In this document: in pieces, positions 1 to 8,081 of the stretch
How positions within the stretch are numbered: position 1 is the first letter of the stretch
Layout: each line of letters starts with the position of its first letter
Source: CAZNVB01 sp964651495
Lineage (GTDB): Bacteria; Acidobacteriota; Aminicenantia; Aminicenantales; UBA8522
Assembly: GCA_964651495.1 (NCBI GenBank)
Contig: CAZYWP010000002.1
Coordinates: 1-64,000 of the forward strand
Length of the DNA: 64,000 nt
Direction of reading: 5' to 3'
Notes under the pieces: model-generated
Seen by the model: the letters and a program-made list of their open reading frames with translations, nothing else
Database searches by the model: none
What the model was told of the DNA's origin: nothing
Program-made: the position numbers and the translations under genes

Positions 1-125
1 GGGTGGCATGGCGCCAGTCCCCGAGCGCCCGAGCGAAATGGGGCGGGTGGGGGGGGTCTTAAGCGAGGGCGAAGGGGACGCGCCATGACAGGATCCATTC
101 ACATCACATAAATAGAAATGCTTAC
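1..125. repeat. Diverged structured repeat, copy A (left end may be cut by window)
   Basis: About 120 bp that aligns with 52078-52193. Shared blocks are GGGTGGCAYGGCGCC, a G-rich block ending GGTCTTA, and RTGACAGGAYCC. The ends pair: CATGGCGC with GCGCCATG and, past a short bulge, GTCCCC with GGGGAC. In the other copy the first helix is CACGGCG/CGCCGTG, a compensatory T-A to C-G change. The loop has long G runs. The stretch up to the downstream gene end at 203 holds no ORF. Confidence 0.6.
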
Positions 126-202
126 GACAGAATTGGCCATGTTTTTCTCTCGAAGGAGTCTCTTCGCCGCCCGGTCGCAAGAGTGCGGCCTGCGAATGAT
201 CC

Positions 203-1318
203 TCAAAAGGCTTCGCCGGCCGTGAAATAGACTCCCGATGTCTCCTTGCCGAATCCGAAGTCCAGCCGGAGATGCAACCGCTGTTTCGGGTCGAAGACGA
301 AGCGCAGGCCCAGGCCGTAGGAATATTTAAAATTCCCAAGGTCAAAACGGCTGACTCTGTCCGCGACGTCGCCGACTCCGGCAAACGCCGCCAGCCCCAG
401 GCGCCAGAAGACCGGCACCCAGCGGTACTCGGCCTGGAAGGCCATCATGTTCTTGTCCCGGTAGCGGCCGAGATAATAGCCGCGCATGCTTTCCTCGCCG
501 CCGAGCAGGCCCAGCCTCCAGAACGGGGGTGCGCCGGTCTGGGAAAGCAGCCGGGTTTGAAAGGCCAGGGTGTGGGCGGTCGAGAGAGCGAGATATTTCC
601 GCAGCTCCAGATAATACCGGTTGAAAGTGAAATCGCTCCCCACGGCCCGGCCGAATGACGTTGCGGAAAACTGGTGAAAACTTCCTTTGGTCGGGAAGAA
701 GATGCTGTTGCGGCTGTCGTAGGTCATAAAGTAACCCAGGCCGGAAGCCGTTCCGCCCGCGCTCCCCGGGATGTCCCCCGCGGCCAGCAGCGGCGCCTCC
801 TCCACATCCGTTAATTGTGTCTGGTCGAAGAAATACACGAACCCGAGGTTCAAAGACCGATAAACCTGTTTTAAGGCTTCCACGCTCAATTTCCAGAATC
901 TGGAGGTGAAAGGCTCCTTCATCGCTTCGGCCGTGTTATTTCCGATCCCGTAAAAATAATCGGGAAAAGCGGAATATTGCAGGGTTGTCTGAATGTGGTA
1001 TCTTTTGCCCAGGTACAAATCGGGATTCAGCTCAAAATTCAACTGCTTCCTCTGGGTATAGACGGCGATGAATGCGATATTGGAGGGCCGCTCGACGGTC
1101 TTGTCTTTGGTCAGGCGAAAATAATACAGCCCTCCCCCGCCGAAAGCCAACTTCGTCTCGGGAGTGTAATAAATAACGGGGAGAAAAGCGAGACCGCTCG
1201 TTTTTTCTTTTGTTTCGCCGGCTTCTTCCCGGCTGAGGTCGGGAGCGGCCGAAACTCTCAAGCTCGGCTGGAGGCAGAAGATGAATACGGCCCAAATAAG
1301 GATCAATTTTTGGTTCAT
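203..1318 (-). CDS. Omp85/BamA-TamA family outer-membrane barrel without POTRA domains
   Basis: A 371-residue protein with an N-terminal signal peptide (hydrophobic stretch at about residues 5-24, cleavage near SAA). The rest is alternating beta strands of a 16-strand-type barrel. The C-terminal third carries the Omp85 lid-lock signature GGEESMRGYYLGRYRDKN (RGY motif) and ends in an aromatic strand, so it should sit in the outer membrane. BamA and TamA are much longer because of periplasmic POTRA repeats; these are absent, as in 'surface antigen D15-like' short members whose client is unknown. It has its own promoter (1347-1374). Family assignment is strong; the role in protein or lipid export is open. 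Confidence 0.8.
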   Translation of the reverse strand: MNQKLILIWAVFIFCLQPSLRVSAAPDLSREEAGETKEKTSGLAFLPVIYYTPETKLAFGGGGLYYFRLTKDKTVERPSNIAFIAVYTQRKQLNFELNPDLYLGKRYHIQTTLQYSAFPDYFYGIGNNTAEAMKEPFTSRFWKLSVEALKQVYRSLNLGFVYFFDQTQLTDVEEAPLLAAGDIPGSAGGTASGLGYFMTYDSRNSIFFPTKGSFHQFSATSFGRAVGSDFTFNRYYLELRKYLALSTAHTLAFQTRLLSQTGAPPFWRLGLLGGEESMRGYYLGRYRDKNMMAFQAEYRWVPVFWRLGLAAFAGVGDVADRVSRFDLGNFKYSYGLGLRFVFDPKQRLHLRLDFGFGKETSGVYFTAGEAF

Positions 1319-1346
1319 GCTTTTCCCTCTCCGTGCGTGATCTCAT

Positions 1347-1374
1347 TTTATATTTGAGAGGTAAAAAATGTCAA
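1347..1374 (-). promoter_or_regulatory. Sigma70-like promoter for the Omp85 gene
   Basis: Read on the minus strand: TTGACA (1374-1369), 16-bp spacer, TATAAA (1352-1347). It lies 29 bp upstream of the ATG at 1318 and downstream of the dut stop, so the Omp85 gene can be transcribed independently of the nrd operon. Confidence 0.6.
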
Positions 1375-1424
1375 AAGAAATCGCCTGTTCGCCGAACTCG
1401 AGGGGCTCGGCCCAAGAAGATGGG

Positions 1425-1847
1425 TCAGAAGCGGCCGGTGGAGCCGAACCCGCCCTCGCCGCGGGAGGTCTCGTCGAGGTCGTCCGCTTCGATGACGTCC
1501 GGCGCGGCCACCGGCTGGATGAGCATCTGGGCGATCTTCATCCCTTTCTTGATGACGAAGGGCTCCCGGCCCAGGTTGGCCATGACCACTCGGACTTCGC
1601 CTCTGTAGCCGGCATCGACGACCCCGGCCAGCCGGTGGACTCCCTGGAGCGAAATTCCGCTTTTGTCCCAGACCAGGCCGACATAACCTTCCGGGATGGC
1701 CAGTTTGATTCCCGTCGGGATGGGCTTCACTTCACCGGCTGCGAGCACTTCATCAACGGCGGAAAACAGGTCGAGCCCGGCATCTCCCGGATGCTGATAA
1801 ACCGGCAGCCTGGCCTCGGGATGGATCTTTTTAACCCTCAGCTTCAT
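1425..1847 (-). CDS. dut: dUTP diphosphatase (trimeric dUTPase)
   Basis: Hydrolyses dUTP to dUMP and PPi, keeping uracil out of DNA and supplying dUMP for dTMP. The 140 residues carry all five dUTPase motifs: DAGLDLFSA (22-30), DKSGIS (61-66; usual form RSGxA, so slightly atypical), GVVDAGYRGE with the catalytic Asp (75-84), IAQMLI (105-110) and the C-terminal RGEGGFGSTGR (129-139). Length is normal for the trimeric family. It starts 3 bp after the nrdG stop and is the last gene of the nrdD-grx-nrdG-dut operon, which groups dNTP synthesis with dUTP clearance. Confidence 0.95.
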   Translation of the reverse strand: MKLRVKKIHPEARLPVYQHPGDAGLDLFSAVDEVLAAGEVKPIPTGIKLAIPEGYVGLVWDKSGISLQGVHRLAGVVDAGYRGEVRVVMANLGREPFVIKKGMKIAQMLIQPVAAPDVIEADDLDETSRGEGGFGSTGRF

Positions 1848-1850
1848 CGC

Positions 1851-2549
1851 TTAAATCCCCTCCACCCGCACCTCGGCGAAATACGGTCTGACCAGCTCGG
1901 CCCACCGGCTGATCTCCTCCGGGGCAAAGGGCTGAAGCTGAAGATAGTTTTTGTCGATCGTGTTATGCCGGGCGAACTGCTGGACCTGGAAGAGCCGCGC
2001 GCCGTGGAGCATCTGGGCGACCTCCAGGAGATCCCTCTCCTCCACCAGCCCGGGGACGAGCGTCGTTCGGAACATGTAGGGAAGTCCCGACGCCCGGATG
2101 ATTTCGGTGCTGCGGACGATATCGCCCTCGTCCACTTCCGACCGGGTGACCTCCTTGTACCGCCCGAGCGGGGCTTTGACATCCATGGCGACCTGGTCGA
2201 CGAGCCTTGCTCCGATCAGGTCCTCCAGCCGGTCCGGCCGGGAGCCGTTGGTGTCCAGCTTGACCAGGAGGTCCCGGTCCTTGATGACACGCAGGAGGAC
2301 CTCCAGGTTGTCCTCGAGAAGGGGCTCGCCTCCGCTCACGCAGACGCCCTCCAGCCAGCCCTTCCTGGAATCGAGAAACGTCACGAAATAGTCCAGGGGC
2401 ATGGTGGTCAGGGTTTCCGGCTGCAGGACCAGGTCGGCGTTGTGGCAGTAGGGGCAGCGAAAATTGCAGCCGCCCAGGAAAACGGTGGAGGAGATGAACC
2501 CCCGAAAATCCAGCGGGGCGAATTTTTCTAAGCCCTTGATTTCAACCAA
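1851..2549 (-). CDS. nrdG: Anaerobic ribonucleotide reductase activating enzyme (radical SAM)
   Basis: A radical-SAM activase that installs the glycyl radical on NrdD. The 4Fe-4S ligands are C28, C32 and C35 in CNFRCPYCHN (CX3CX2C), followed by the SAM-binding GGEP motif (VSGGEPLL). At 232 residues it fits the longer NrdG/PflA-like subgroup ('anaerobic RNR activating protein' of thermophiles and archaea). The start codon is TTG at 2549, overlapping the upstream glutaredoxin-like gene by 22 bp. It lies one gene downstream of nrdD, which makes the assignment firm. Confidence 0.93.
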   Translation of the reverse strand: MVEIKGLEKFAPLDFRGFISSTVFLGGCNFRCPYCHNADLVLQPETLTTMPLDYFVTFLDSRKGWLEGVCVSGGEPLLEDNLEVLLRVIKDRDLLVKLDTNGSRPDRLEDLIGARLVDQVAMDVKAPLGRYKEVTRSEVDEGDIVRSTEIIRASGLPYMFRTTLVPGLVEERDLLEVAQMLHGARLFQVQQFARHNTIDKNYLQLQPFAPEEISRWAELVRPYFAEVRVEGI

Positions 2550-2794
2550 CCGTCAAGCTCCAGGTGGTCGTTGAAAATCTCCAGCATTCCCCCCTCATCG
2601 CGCAGCACGAAGATGGGCAGGACCATGGCCCCTGCTTCGTCCCGCTTGATCCTGTCGAGAAACTCCCGGACTCGCAGCTTGCTCTCTTTCTGAGCCAGGT
2701 TGAGCTCCCGGCCTTCCAGCCCGCTCCCCATCAGGTAATTCTTGAAGGCTTCGCACTTGTCGCAATTCGGGTAAGTGAACAGAAGATAGTCCAT
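2528..2794 (-). CDS. Glutaredoxin/thioredoxin-like small redox protein
   Basis: An 88-residue protein with a thioredoxin-fold start (beta strand YLLFTYPN) followed by the dithiol motif CDKC (C11, C14) and a cis-Pro-like LPIF segment near residue 61. It sits between nrdD (3 bp upstream) and nrdG (22 bp overlap). Class III reductases take electrons from formate or from a thioredoxin/NrdH-type protein, so a likely job is supplying electrons to NrdD. That role is inferred from position; the redox fold is read from sequence. Confidence 0.8.
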   Translation of the reverse strand: MDYLLFTYPNCDKCEAFKNYLMGSGLEGRELNLAQKESKLRVREFLDRIKRDEAGAMVLPIFVLRDEGGMLEIFNDHLELDGWLKSRA

Positions 2795-2797
2795 GGC

Positions 2798-4870
2798 TTA
2801 CTGAACTTTTTCGTAAGGAGTCCGGTCCTTGAATTCCTGCTGCTTGCCGTCGTTCCAAGTCCGGACGGGGCGCAGATAGCCGACGATCCTGGAGAAAACC
2901 TCCGTCTCCGCGCCGCACTGCGGGCACTGCGGGTGCTTGCCCCGGACATATCCGTGGCGGTCGCAGACCGAGAAGGTGGGCGTGATGCTGAAATAAGGGA
3001 TCCTGGTCTCGGCGATCTTGCGTACCAGCTTGCGGCAGGTCTCCCGGTCGATGGACTCCGGCAGGAAGGTGTGGAAGATCGTCCCGCCGGTGTAGAGGCT
3101 CTGAATGTCCTGCTGGTGCTGCAGGGCTTCGAAGACATCCCGAGTGGCATCGACGTTGAGCTGGGTGGAATTGGTCAGGTAGGGGTATTTCTCCGTCCCC
3201 GAGGTGACGATGTTTTTATATTTGGCTCGGTCCTTGCGGGCCAGCCTGTAGGAGGTGGATTCGGCCGGGGTGGCCTCAAGGTTATACAGGTTCCCGGTCT
3301 CGTCCTGTAACTGTTGCAGAATCCCGCGCATGAACCCGAGCGTCTCGACGGCGAATTCCTTGCCTTCGGGAGTCCCGATTCCCCGGCCCAGGAAATTCAG
3401 GCAGGCCTCATGCATGCCGAGGACGCCGATGGTCGAGAAGTGGTTATCGAAGTGGCCAAGATAGACCATGGTATAGGGCATCAGCCCTTTTTTCAGCATG
3501 TTGTTGACGACCTCCCGCTTGGTCTCGAGCGATTCCTTGGCCAGGACCATGAGTTCCTTGAGCTTGGCGAAGAATTCTTCCTTGGTCTTGGACTCGTAGC
3601 CGATCCGGTTGAGGTTGAGGGTGACGACGCCGATCGACCCCGTCGAATCGCCCGGCCCCCAGATGTTCCCCGGCCGGCGGAGGAGCTCCCTCTGGTCGAG
3701 GTTCAGCCGGCAGCACATCGCCCGGATGTCGCCCGGGTTCATGCCGGTCCCGATGTAGTTCTGGAAATAGGGGATGCCGTATTTGGCGGTTGCCTCAAAG
3801 AGCAGGTCGGCGATCGGAGAATTCCAGGCGAAATCCTGGCTGAGGTTGTAGGTCGGGATGGGAAACGTGAAGACCCGGCTCTTCTGGTCGCCCTCGATCA
3901 TCAGCTCAAGAAAGGCCCGGTTGATCATATCCATCTCGGCCTGGTATTCACCGTAGGTCGAAGCGAGCTCGACGCCGCCGACGACCACTTTTTTATCTCT
4001 CATATCCCCGGGGACGGTGAGGTCGAAGGTGAGGTTGGAAAAAGGAGTCTGCCAACCCCAGCGGGAAGGAACGTTCAACCCGAAGATGAGCTTCTGGATA
4101 TCCTGCTTGACCCGGTCGTAATCGAGCCGGTCTGAGCGGACAAAAGGCGCGAGGAGCGTATCGACGGACGAGAAGGCCTGGGCGCCGGCGAATTCTCCCT
4201 GCATTGTGCCGATGAAGTTGACCATGTGGAGGGTCGCCGTCTCCAGATGCTTGGCCGGGTTGGAATGGACCTGGTTGGGGACGTGGCCGAACCCCTTGCG
4301 CAGGAGTTTTTCCAGCGACCAGCCGGCGCAGTAGCCGACGATCGGATAGGAGAGGTCATGGATGTGGAACTCGCCGTCCTGATGGGCGTTCTTGATGCGT
4401 TCGGAGTATAGATGGTTGAGGGCGAAGTTGGAGAGGACTTCGCCCGAGACTCGGGCGTTGAGCCCGGAAAAGCTGATGACGCCTTCATTGCTGTTCTCCC
4501 GGATCTTCCAGTCGACATCGCTGATGTAGTCCTTGATCAGCCGCTCCAGGTTGATCCCGGTCTGTTTGGCCTCACGGATGCTCTTATGGCGCTCACGGTA
4601 GAGAATGTAGGACTTGGCTACGTCATGGTAACCCTGTTTCATCAGGACCATTTCGACGATGTCCTGGATCTGTTCAACGGATGGAATGGTGTAGCCGCCG
4701 AACTTGTCCTCGACCATGAAGGTGGCGATATCGGAGGCGGTCTTGGCCGCGGCGCGGTCGGTGATGCCGTTGGCCTCCATGGCCTTATAAACTGCCTTGG
4801 TGATCTTGTCCTGGACAAAATCGACGATCGACCCGTCCCTTTTCTTGATTCGGGAAATTCCCCTGGTCAT
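2798..4870 (-). CDS. nrdD: Anaerobic (class III) ribonucleoside-triphosphate reductase
   Basis: Glycyl-radical enzyme reducing NTPs to dNTPs without oxygen. Of 690 residues, 1-95 form an ATP-cone (allosteric activity site) beginning RIKKRDGS. The C-terminus has the metal-binding CX2H...CX2C module and the radical loop SRIVGYLRP, with the radical glycine at about G664. Length is normal. It is the first gene of an operon with a glutaredoxin, nrdG and dut, behind a sigma70-like promoter and two NrdR boxes (4929-4976). No aerobic class I or class II reductase is visible in the window, which fits an anaerobic lifestyle. Confidence 0.96.
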   Translation of the reverse strand: MTRGISRIKKRDGSIVDFVQDKITKAVYKAMEANGITDRAAAKTASDIATFMVEDKFGGYTIPSVEQIQDIVEMVLMKQGYHDVAKSYILYRERHKSIREAKQTGINLERLIKDYISDVDWKIRENSNEGVISFSGLNARVSGEVLSNFALNHLYSERIKNAHQDGEFHIHDLSYPIVGYCAGWSLEKLLRKGFGHVPNQVHSNPAKHLETATLHMVNFIGTMQGEFAGAQAFSSVDTLLAPFVRSDRLDYDRVKQDIQKLIFGLNVPSRWGWQTPFSNLTFDLTVPGDMRDKKVVVGGVELASTYGEYQAEMDMINRAFLELMIEGDQKSRVFTFPIPTYNLSQDFAWNSPIADLLFEATAKYGIPYFQNYIGTGMNPGDIRAMCCRLNLDQRELLRRPGNIWGPGDSTGSIGVVTLNLNRIGYESKTKEEFFAKLKELMVLAKESLETKREVVNNMLKKGLMPYTMVYLGHFDNHFSTIGVLGMHEACLNFLGRGIGTPEGKEFAVETLGFMRGILQQLQDETGNLYNLEATPAESTSYRLARKDRAKYKNIVTSGTEKYPYLTNSTQLNVDATRDVFEALQHQQDIQSLYTGGTIFHTFLPESIDRETCRKLVRKIAETRIPYFSITPTFSVCDRHGYVRGKHPQCPQCGAETEVFSRIVGYLRPVRTWNDGKQQEFKDRTPYEKVQ

Positions 4871-4928
4871 GAGGCGCCTCCTTTTCTCTCTCCAAACAGC
4901 GGAAACCGGGTTTAAAGAACCGGGAAAA

Positions 4929-4976
4929 ATGCTATATTTAGTGTGTGCGGATACCTTTTTATACTAAATATTGTAT
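4929..4976 (-). promoter_or_regulatory. Tandem NrdR boxes upstream of nrdD
   Basis: Two 16-bp sites: ATGCTATATTTAGTGT at 4929-4944 (minus strand ACACTAAATATAGCAT) and ATACTAAATATTGTAT at 4961-4976. Each matches about 13 of 16 positions of the NrdR consensus ACACWATATATWGTGT. Their starts are 32 bp apart, about three helical turns, the same-face spacing typical of NrdR repressor sites. They lie just downstream of the predicted transcription start. nrdR itself is not in the window. Confidence 0.8.
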
Positions 4977-4989
4977 TTTTCGCTTTCGG

Positions 4990-5018
4990 AATTTACTCCT
5001 ATATTCAGGCCTTGTCAA
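4990..5018 (-). promoter_or_regulatory. Sigma70-like promoter of the nrdD operon
   Basis: On the minus strand: TTGACA (5018-5013), 17-bp spacer, TAAATT (4995-4990), placing the start of transcription near 4983. The NrdR boxes then occupy roughly +7 to +54, a position suited to blocking transcription. Confidence 0.65.
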
Positions 5019-5106
5019 GGGGTTTCGGCAACTTTTTTCTCTTTTTTTTCGATTTTTTTTCAGCTATCCTGAAAGGCGGTAAAACCAGGCCAAGGAGTAA
5101 TCGGAA

Positions 5107-5660
5107 ATGAAAACGATCGACCTTCAAACGCCGTCCAGGGAGGCTCTTATCGATATCACCTCCAGGGTGGAGGATGAGGTCGGAAGATCCAACATCAAGT
5201 CGGGGATATGCGTGGTCTATGTCCCGCACACGACGGCCGCGGTCACCATCAACGAGAACGCCGACCCGACGGTACGCCAGGATATCCTGATGGCCCTGAG
5301 GAAGGCGGTCCCCGACTCCCTTCCCTATGACCACTCGGAGGGCAACTCCCCCGCCCACGTCAAATCCAGCCTGGTGGGAGCGTCGGTCACGCTGCTCGTC
5401 GAGGACGGCCGTCTGGCCCTGGGGACGTGGCAGGGCATTTTCTTCTGCGAGTTCGACGGCCCCCGCCGCCGTCACATCTNNNNNNNNNNNNNNNNNNNNN
5501 NNNNNNNNNNNNNNNNNNNNNNNNNNNNNNNNNNNNNNNNNNNNNNNNNNNNNNNNNNNNNNNNNNNNNNNNNNNNNNNACGTGGCAGGGCATTTTCTTC
5601 TGCGAGTTCGACGGCCCCCGCCGCCGTCACATCTGCGTGAAAATCCTTCCTTTGGGTTAG
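5107..5660 (+). CDS. YjbQ/UPF0047 family protein, interrupted only by an assembly gap
   Basis: Member of the YjbQ family (secondary thiamine-phosphate synthase-like). Recognised by the conserved core PHTTAAVTINENADP and the C-terminal GTWQGIFFCEFDGPRRR. The gap 5480-5579 is exactly 100 N, and the 55 bp before it (5425-5479) are repeated exactly after it (5580-5634). Removing one copy plus the Ns joins the frame perfectly and gives a 132-residue protein ending HICVKILPLG, the normal length. The gene is therefore most likely intact in the organism. It is divergent from the nrdD operon and preceded by AAGGAG. Confidence 0.88.
5480..5579. other. 100-N scaffold gap with duplicated 55-bp flanks (assembly artefact)
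   Basis: Exactly 100 N. The flanks 5425-5479 and 5580-5634 are identical, as expected when two contigs overlapping by one assembly k-mer (55) were scaffolded instead of merged. True missing sequence is probably zero, and coordinates beyond are inflated by 155 bp. Confidence 0.9.
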
Positions 5661-5686
5661 TTGGGCTCCGACGTCGGGCCGGAAAC

Positions 5687-6292
5687 TCAGGGAAAAATCC
5701 CCAGGGCGGCGAGCTCCCTCGCCAGATCCGTGTCGGGCTTATAGAGAATGCCTTTGATTCCCAGAGCCGAAGCTCCCTCGATATTCTCGGCCATGTCGTC
5801 GATGAAGACACAGGCCGAGGGCTCGGACCGGGCCTGCTTCAGGGCTTCCTGATAGATCCGCGGGTCGGGCTTCCTCATGCCGAGCTCAAAAGAGAGGACA
5901 CGGCCGTTGAAGATCCCGATCTCGGGGAATTTTTTTCTGATGAACCCGAAACGGATGACATCGACGTTGGAGACCAGGATGAGACGATATTCCGGCTTGA
6001 GCCTTCCCATCAGCTCCAGCACCGGACGGTTCAGCCAGAAGACATCCACGTAGGCGGCTATGAATTCATCGTACCCGATGCGGGCGTCGAGCCTGCCGAC
6101 GGCCCATTCATAAAATTCCCGCGGGCTCAGCTTTCCCAGGTCAAACAGTTCGACAAAGTCCAGGCTGCGGTGGACGACCTCCCGGATCTCCTCCGCCGAA
6201 AGCGGGCAGTAATTCGTCATCTTTCGATAAAAAATCGCGTTGTCGAACCAGAGAACAACCTTGCCCAGGTCGGAGATGATCGCGCGGGTCAT
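5687..6292 (-). CDS. HAD-superfamily phosphatase (YihX-like)
   Basis: Haloacid-dehalogenase fold hydrolase of 201 residues. Motif I is SDLGKVV: nucleophile Asp at residue 8 with Gly two residues later instead of the usual acid/base Asp, as in the YihX (glucose-1-phosphate phosphatase) subgroup. Motif II is the Ser in VSNVD, motif III the Lys in RKPDP, and motif IV the Asp pair in FIDDMAEN. The cap is a small helical insertion. Substrate is probably a sugar phosphate by family, not shown here. It converges on yjbQ and lies 30 bp downstream of an MFS transporter gene on the same strand. Confidence 0.82.
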   Translation of the reverse strand: MTRAIISDLGKVVLWFDNAIFYRKMTNYCPLSAEEIREVVHRSLDFVELFDLGKLSPREFYEWAVGRLDARIGYDEFIAAYVDVFWLNRPVLELMGRLKPEYRLILVSNVDVIRFGFIRKKFPEIGIFNGRVLSFELGMRKPDPRIYQEALKQARSEPSACVFIDDMAENIEGASALGIKGILYKPDTDLARELAALGIFP

Positions 6293-6322
6293 GAGCTTCG
6301 CCTCCCCATGATTGGCGCCTGC

Positions 6323-7591
6323 CTAATTGGCCTGGGCGGTGCTGGTCGGGAGCTCCAGGCCCACGTTCTCCTTCTTGGCCGCGATCTTGAGCAGCAGGGC
6401 GAATACCAGCCCGACGAACCCGAGCGAGGCGAACATCAGGACGGTATGCGTGTAGTCGCCGCCCGCCATATCGGTGAGCTTTCCGGCCATCCAGTTGAAG
6501 ACCGTCAGCCCGACGTTCTGGATGAGCGTCATCAGACCGAAGGCCGTCCCAAGCCTCTTCTCCTCGACCATGATCGGGATGGAGGGCCACATGGCAGCCG
6601 GCACGAGAGAGAAAGCGATCCCCAGGGCGATCATGGCTGCGGCCGGCCCAAGGTGGGTCAGGCCCAGGCTTAGGTGGATGGGCACGAGCATCAGCGAGCC
6701 GACGACCATCATCGTGGCCCGCTTGCCGATCTTGTCGCAGAGGAGCCCGAAGAGGGGCGTGAAAATGATGGTGCCGGTGATGACGAGCGAGGTGTAAAAA
6801 CCGCCCTTGACCGCGCTGAACCCGAACTTCGACTGGAGGAAGACAGTCGAGAAGGCCGTGAACGGGAAGATGGCCGAGTAGAAGGTCATACAGAGGAGCG
6901 AGACAAACCAGAAGGAAGGACGGAAGGCGAAGATGTCCTTGAAGACGAACTTTTCATCCTCGCCGACGACTTTTTCCTTGAGGAAAAACTTCTCCTTGGC
7001 CCTGTCGAGCCCGGTGTAGACGAAGAGCAAGGCGAAGCAGACGAACATGATCGCCGAGGAAACCCAGATGGCCAGGCGCCAGGAGCCGCTCCACGCCTGG
7101 ATGCGGGCGGCACTGTTGAGCGCGGCGAAGGTCCCCAGCCGGGCGACCATCAGGTTGAGGCCGAAGGCGAGGGCCATCTCCCTTCCTTTGAACCACTTGG
7201 CCAGGACCTTGTTCTGGGTGATGATCAGGGATTCGGCGCCCAGGCCGTAGACCAGCCGGCCGATGAGCATGACGGGGAATATCTTGGTGGCGGCGGTCAG
7301 GAAGACCCCGACGGCGCACAAGGCGGCGAACAGCGTCCCGGCTTTGCGGATGCCTATGCGGTCGAGGAGGATCCCGCCCACCAGGACCATGATGAAGTTG
7401 GGCAGATAGTAGAAGCTGAAGAGCAAACCGTACTGGGCCCGGGAAATGTCAATCCCTTTCATGATGAAATCGGCGATCGGGCTGAGCGCATCGTAAGCGT
7501 AGTAGACGCCGAAGATCACGAGCCCCATGATCAACAGGACGAACCAGCGGAGCCGGACGACGGTCTCCCGTGTTTCTTCCGTCATGGCCAT
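6323..7591 (-). CDS. Major facilitator superfamily transporter
   Basis: A 422-residue polytopic protein with about 12 hydrophobic segments and the MFS loop motif between TM2 and TM3 (GGILLDRIGIRKAG), plus a degenerate repeat of it in the second half (GLLCDKIGKRA). Overall it resembles the MFSD1/'major facilitator' branch, whose eukaryotic members carry dipeptides. Substrate cannot be read from sequence. It probably forms a transcription unit with the HAD phosphatase 30 bp downstream. The cytoplasmic loop around residues 190-215 is lysine-rich. Confidence 0.85.
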   Translation of the reverse strand: MAMTEETRETVVRLRWFVLLIMGLVIFGVYYAYDALSPIADFIMKGIDISRAQYGLLFSFYYLPNFIMVLVGGILLDRIGIRKAGTLFAALCAVGVFLTAATKIFPVMLIGRLVYGLGAESLIITQNKVLAKWFKGREMALAFGLNLMVARLGTFAALNSAARIQAWSGSWRLAIWVSSAIMFVCFALLFVYTGLDRAKEKFFLKEKVVGEDEKFVFKDIFAFRPSFWFVSLLCMTFYSAIFPFTAFSTVFLQSKFGFSAVKGGFYTSLVITGTIIFTPLFGLLCDKIGKRATMMVVGSLMLVPIHLSLGLTHLGPAAAMIALGIAFSLVPAAMWPSIPIMVEEKRLGTAFGLMTLIQNVGLTVFNWMAGKLTDMAGGDYTHTVLMFASLGFVGLVFALLLKIAAKKENVGLELPTSTAQAN

Positions 7592-7673
7592 TTTGTCCTT
7601 TCTCTCATGACTGAGCCGAGATTCCGGTCAGCGGGCCGCAAAAAATCTGAGAATATCCGTCGACGCCGCCGCT

Positions 7674-8081
7674 CTAAATTGCCTTGGTCGCCGTGGCCCG
7701 CACGGTGACTCCCATCGACGGGACGGTCATCGTCCCGTCGAGCTTCCCCTCGACGAGCTTGAACTCGGCCTTGACCAGCCGTTCCAGGCCGTCCGGCGGG
7801 GTCGGCGAATTGAAGGCGAAGCTGAGCGTTGTGCCGTCAAAGACAAGGTCCTCCAGGGGTTTATCAGTAAAAGTTCCCTGTTCTTCGCTGGCCGTTCCTT
7901 CCAACTTGCCTGACGCCTCCTTGAGTTCCATGGTCAGGTAATAATACTGGCCGTCGGCATCGACCTCGATTTTCCATACGCCTAGGATCGCGCTGTTGTC
8001 CACTTTTTCCTGGGCGGTCCCAAACGTAGCGAAGGCAAGAACGGCGAGGACGAGCCCGGTCCAAAACCCTCTCGTTTTCAT
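7674..8081 (-). CDS. Small secreted beta-rich protein
   Basis: A 135-residue protein with a clear signal peptide (hydrophobic LVLAVLAFATFG, cleavage after GTAQ). The mature part reads like a small beta-barrel: alternating hydrophobic residues, ILGVWKIEVDADGQ at the start and LKEASGKLEGT / LVEGKLDGTMTV repeats. This is the look of lipocalin-like periplasmic proteins common in Acidobacteriota-type genomes. No catalytic motif is seen and function is unknown. It is upstream of, and co-directional with, the MFS gene. Confidence 0.7.
   Translation of the reverse strand: MKTRGFWTGLVLAVLAFATFGTAQEKVDNSAILGVWKIEVDADGQYYYLTMELKEASGKLEGTASEEQGTFTDKPLEDLVFDGTTLSFAFNSPTPPDGLERLVKAEFKLVEGKLDGTMTVPSMGVTVRATATKAI

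Noticed and set aside
1368..2531. 387-codon plus-strand ORF opposite dut and nrdG
   Set aside because: Antisense shadow of two well-supported genes; composition (Asp, Gly, Leu, Pro-rich) is typical of GC-rich antisense frames and it has no domain.
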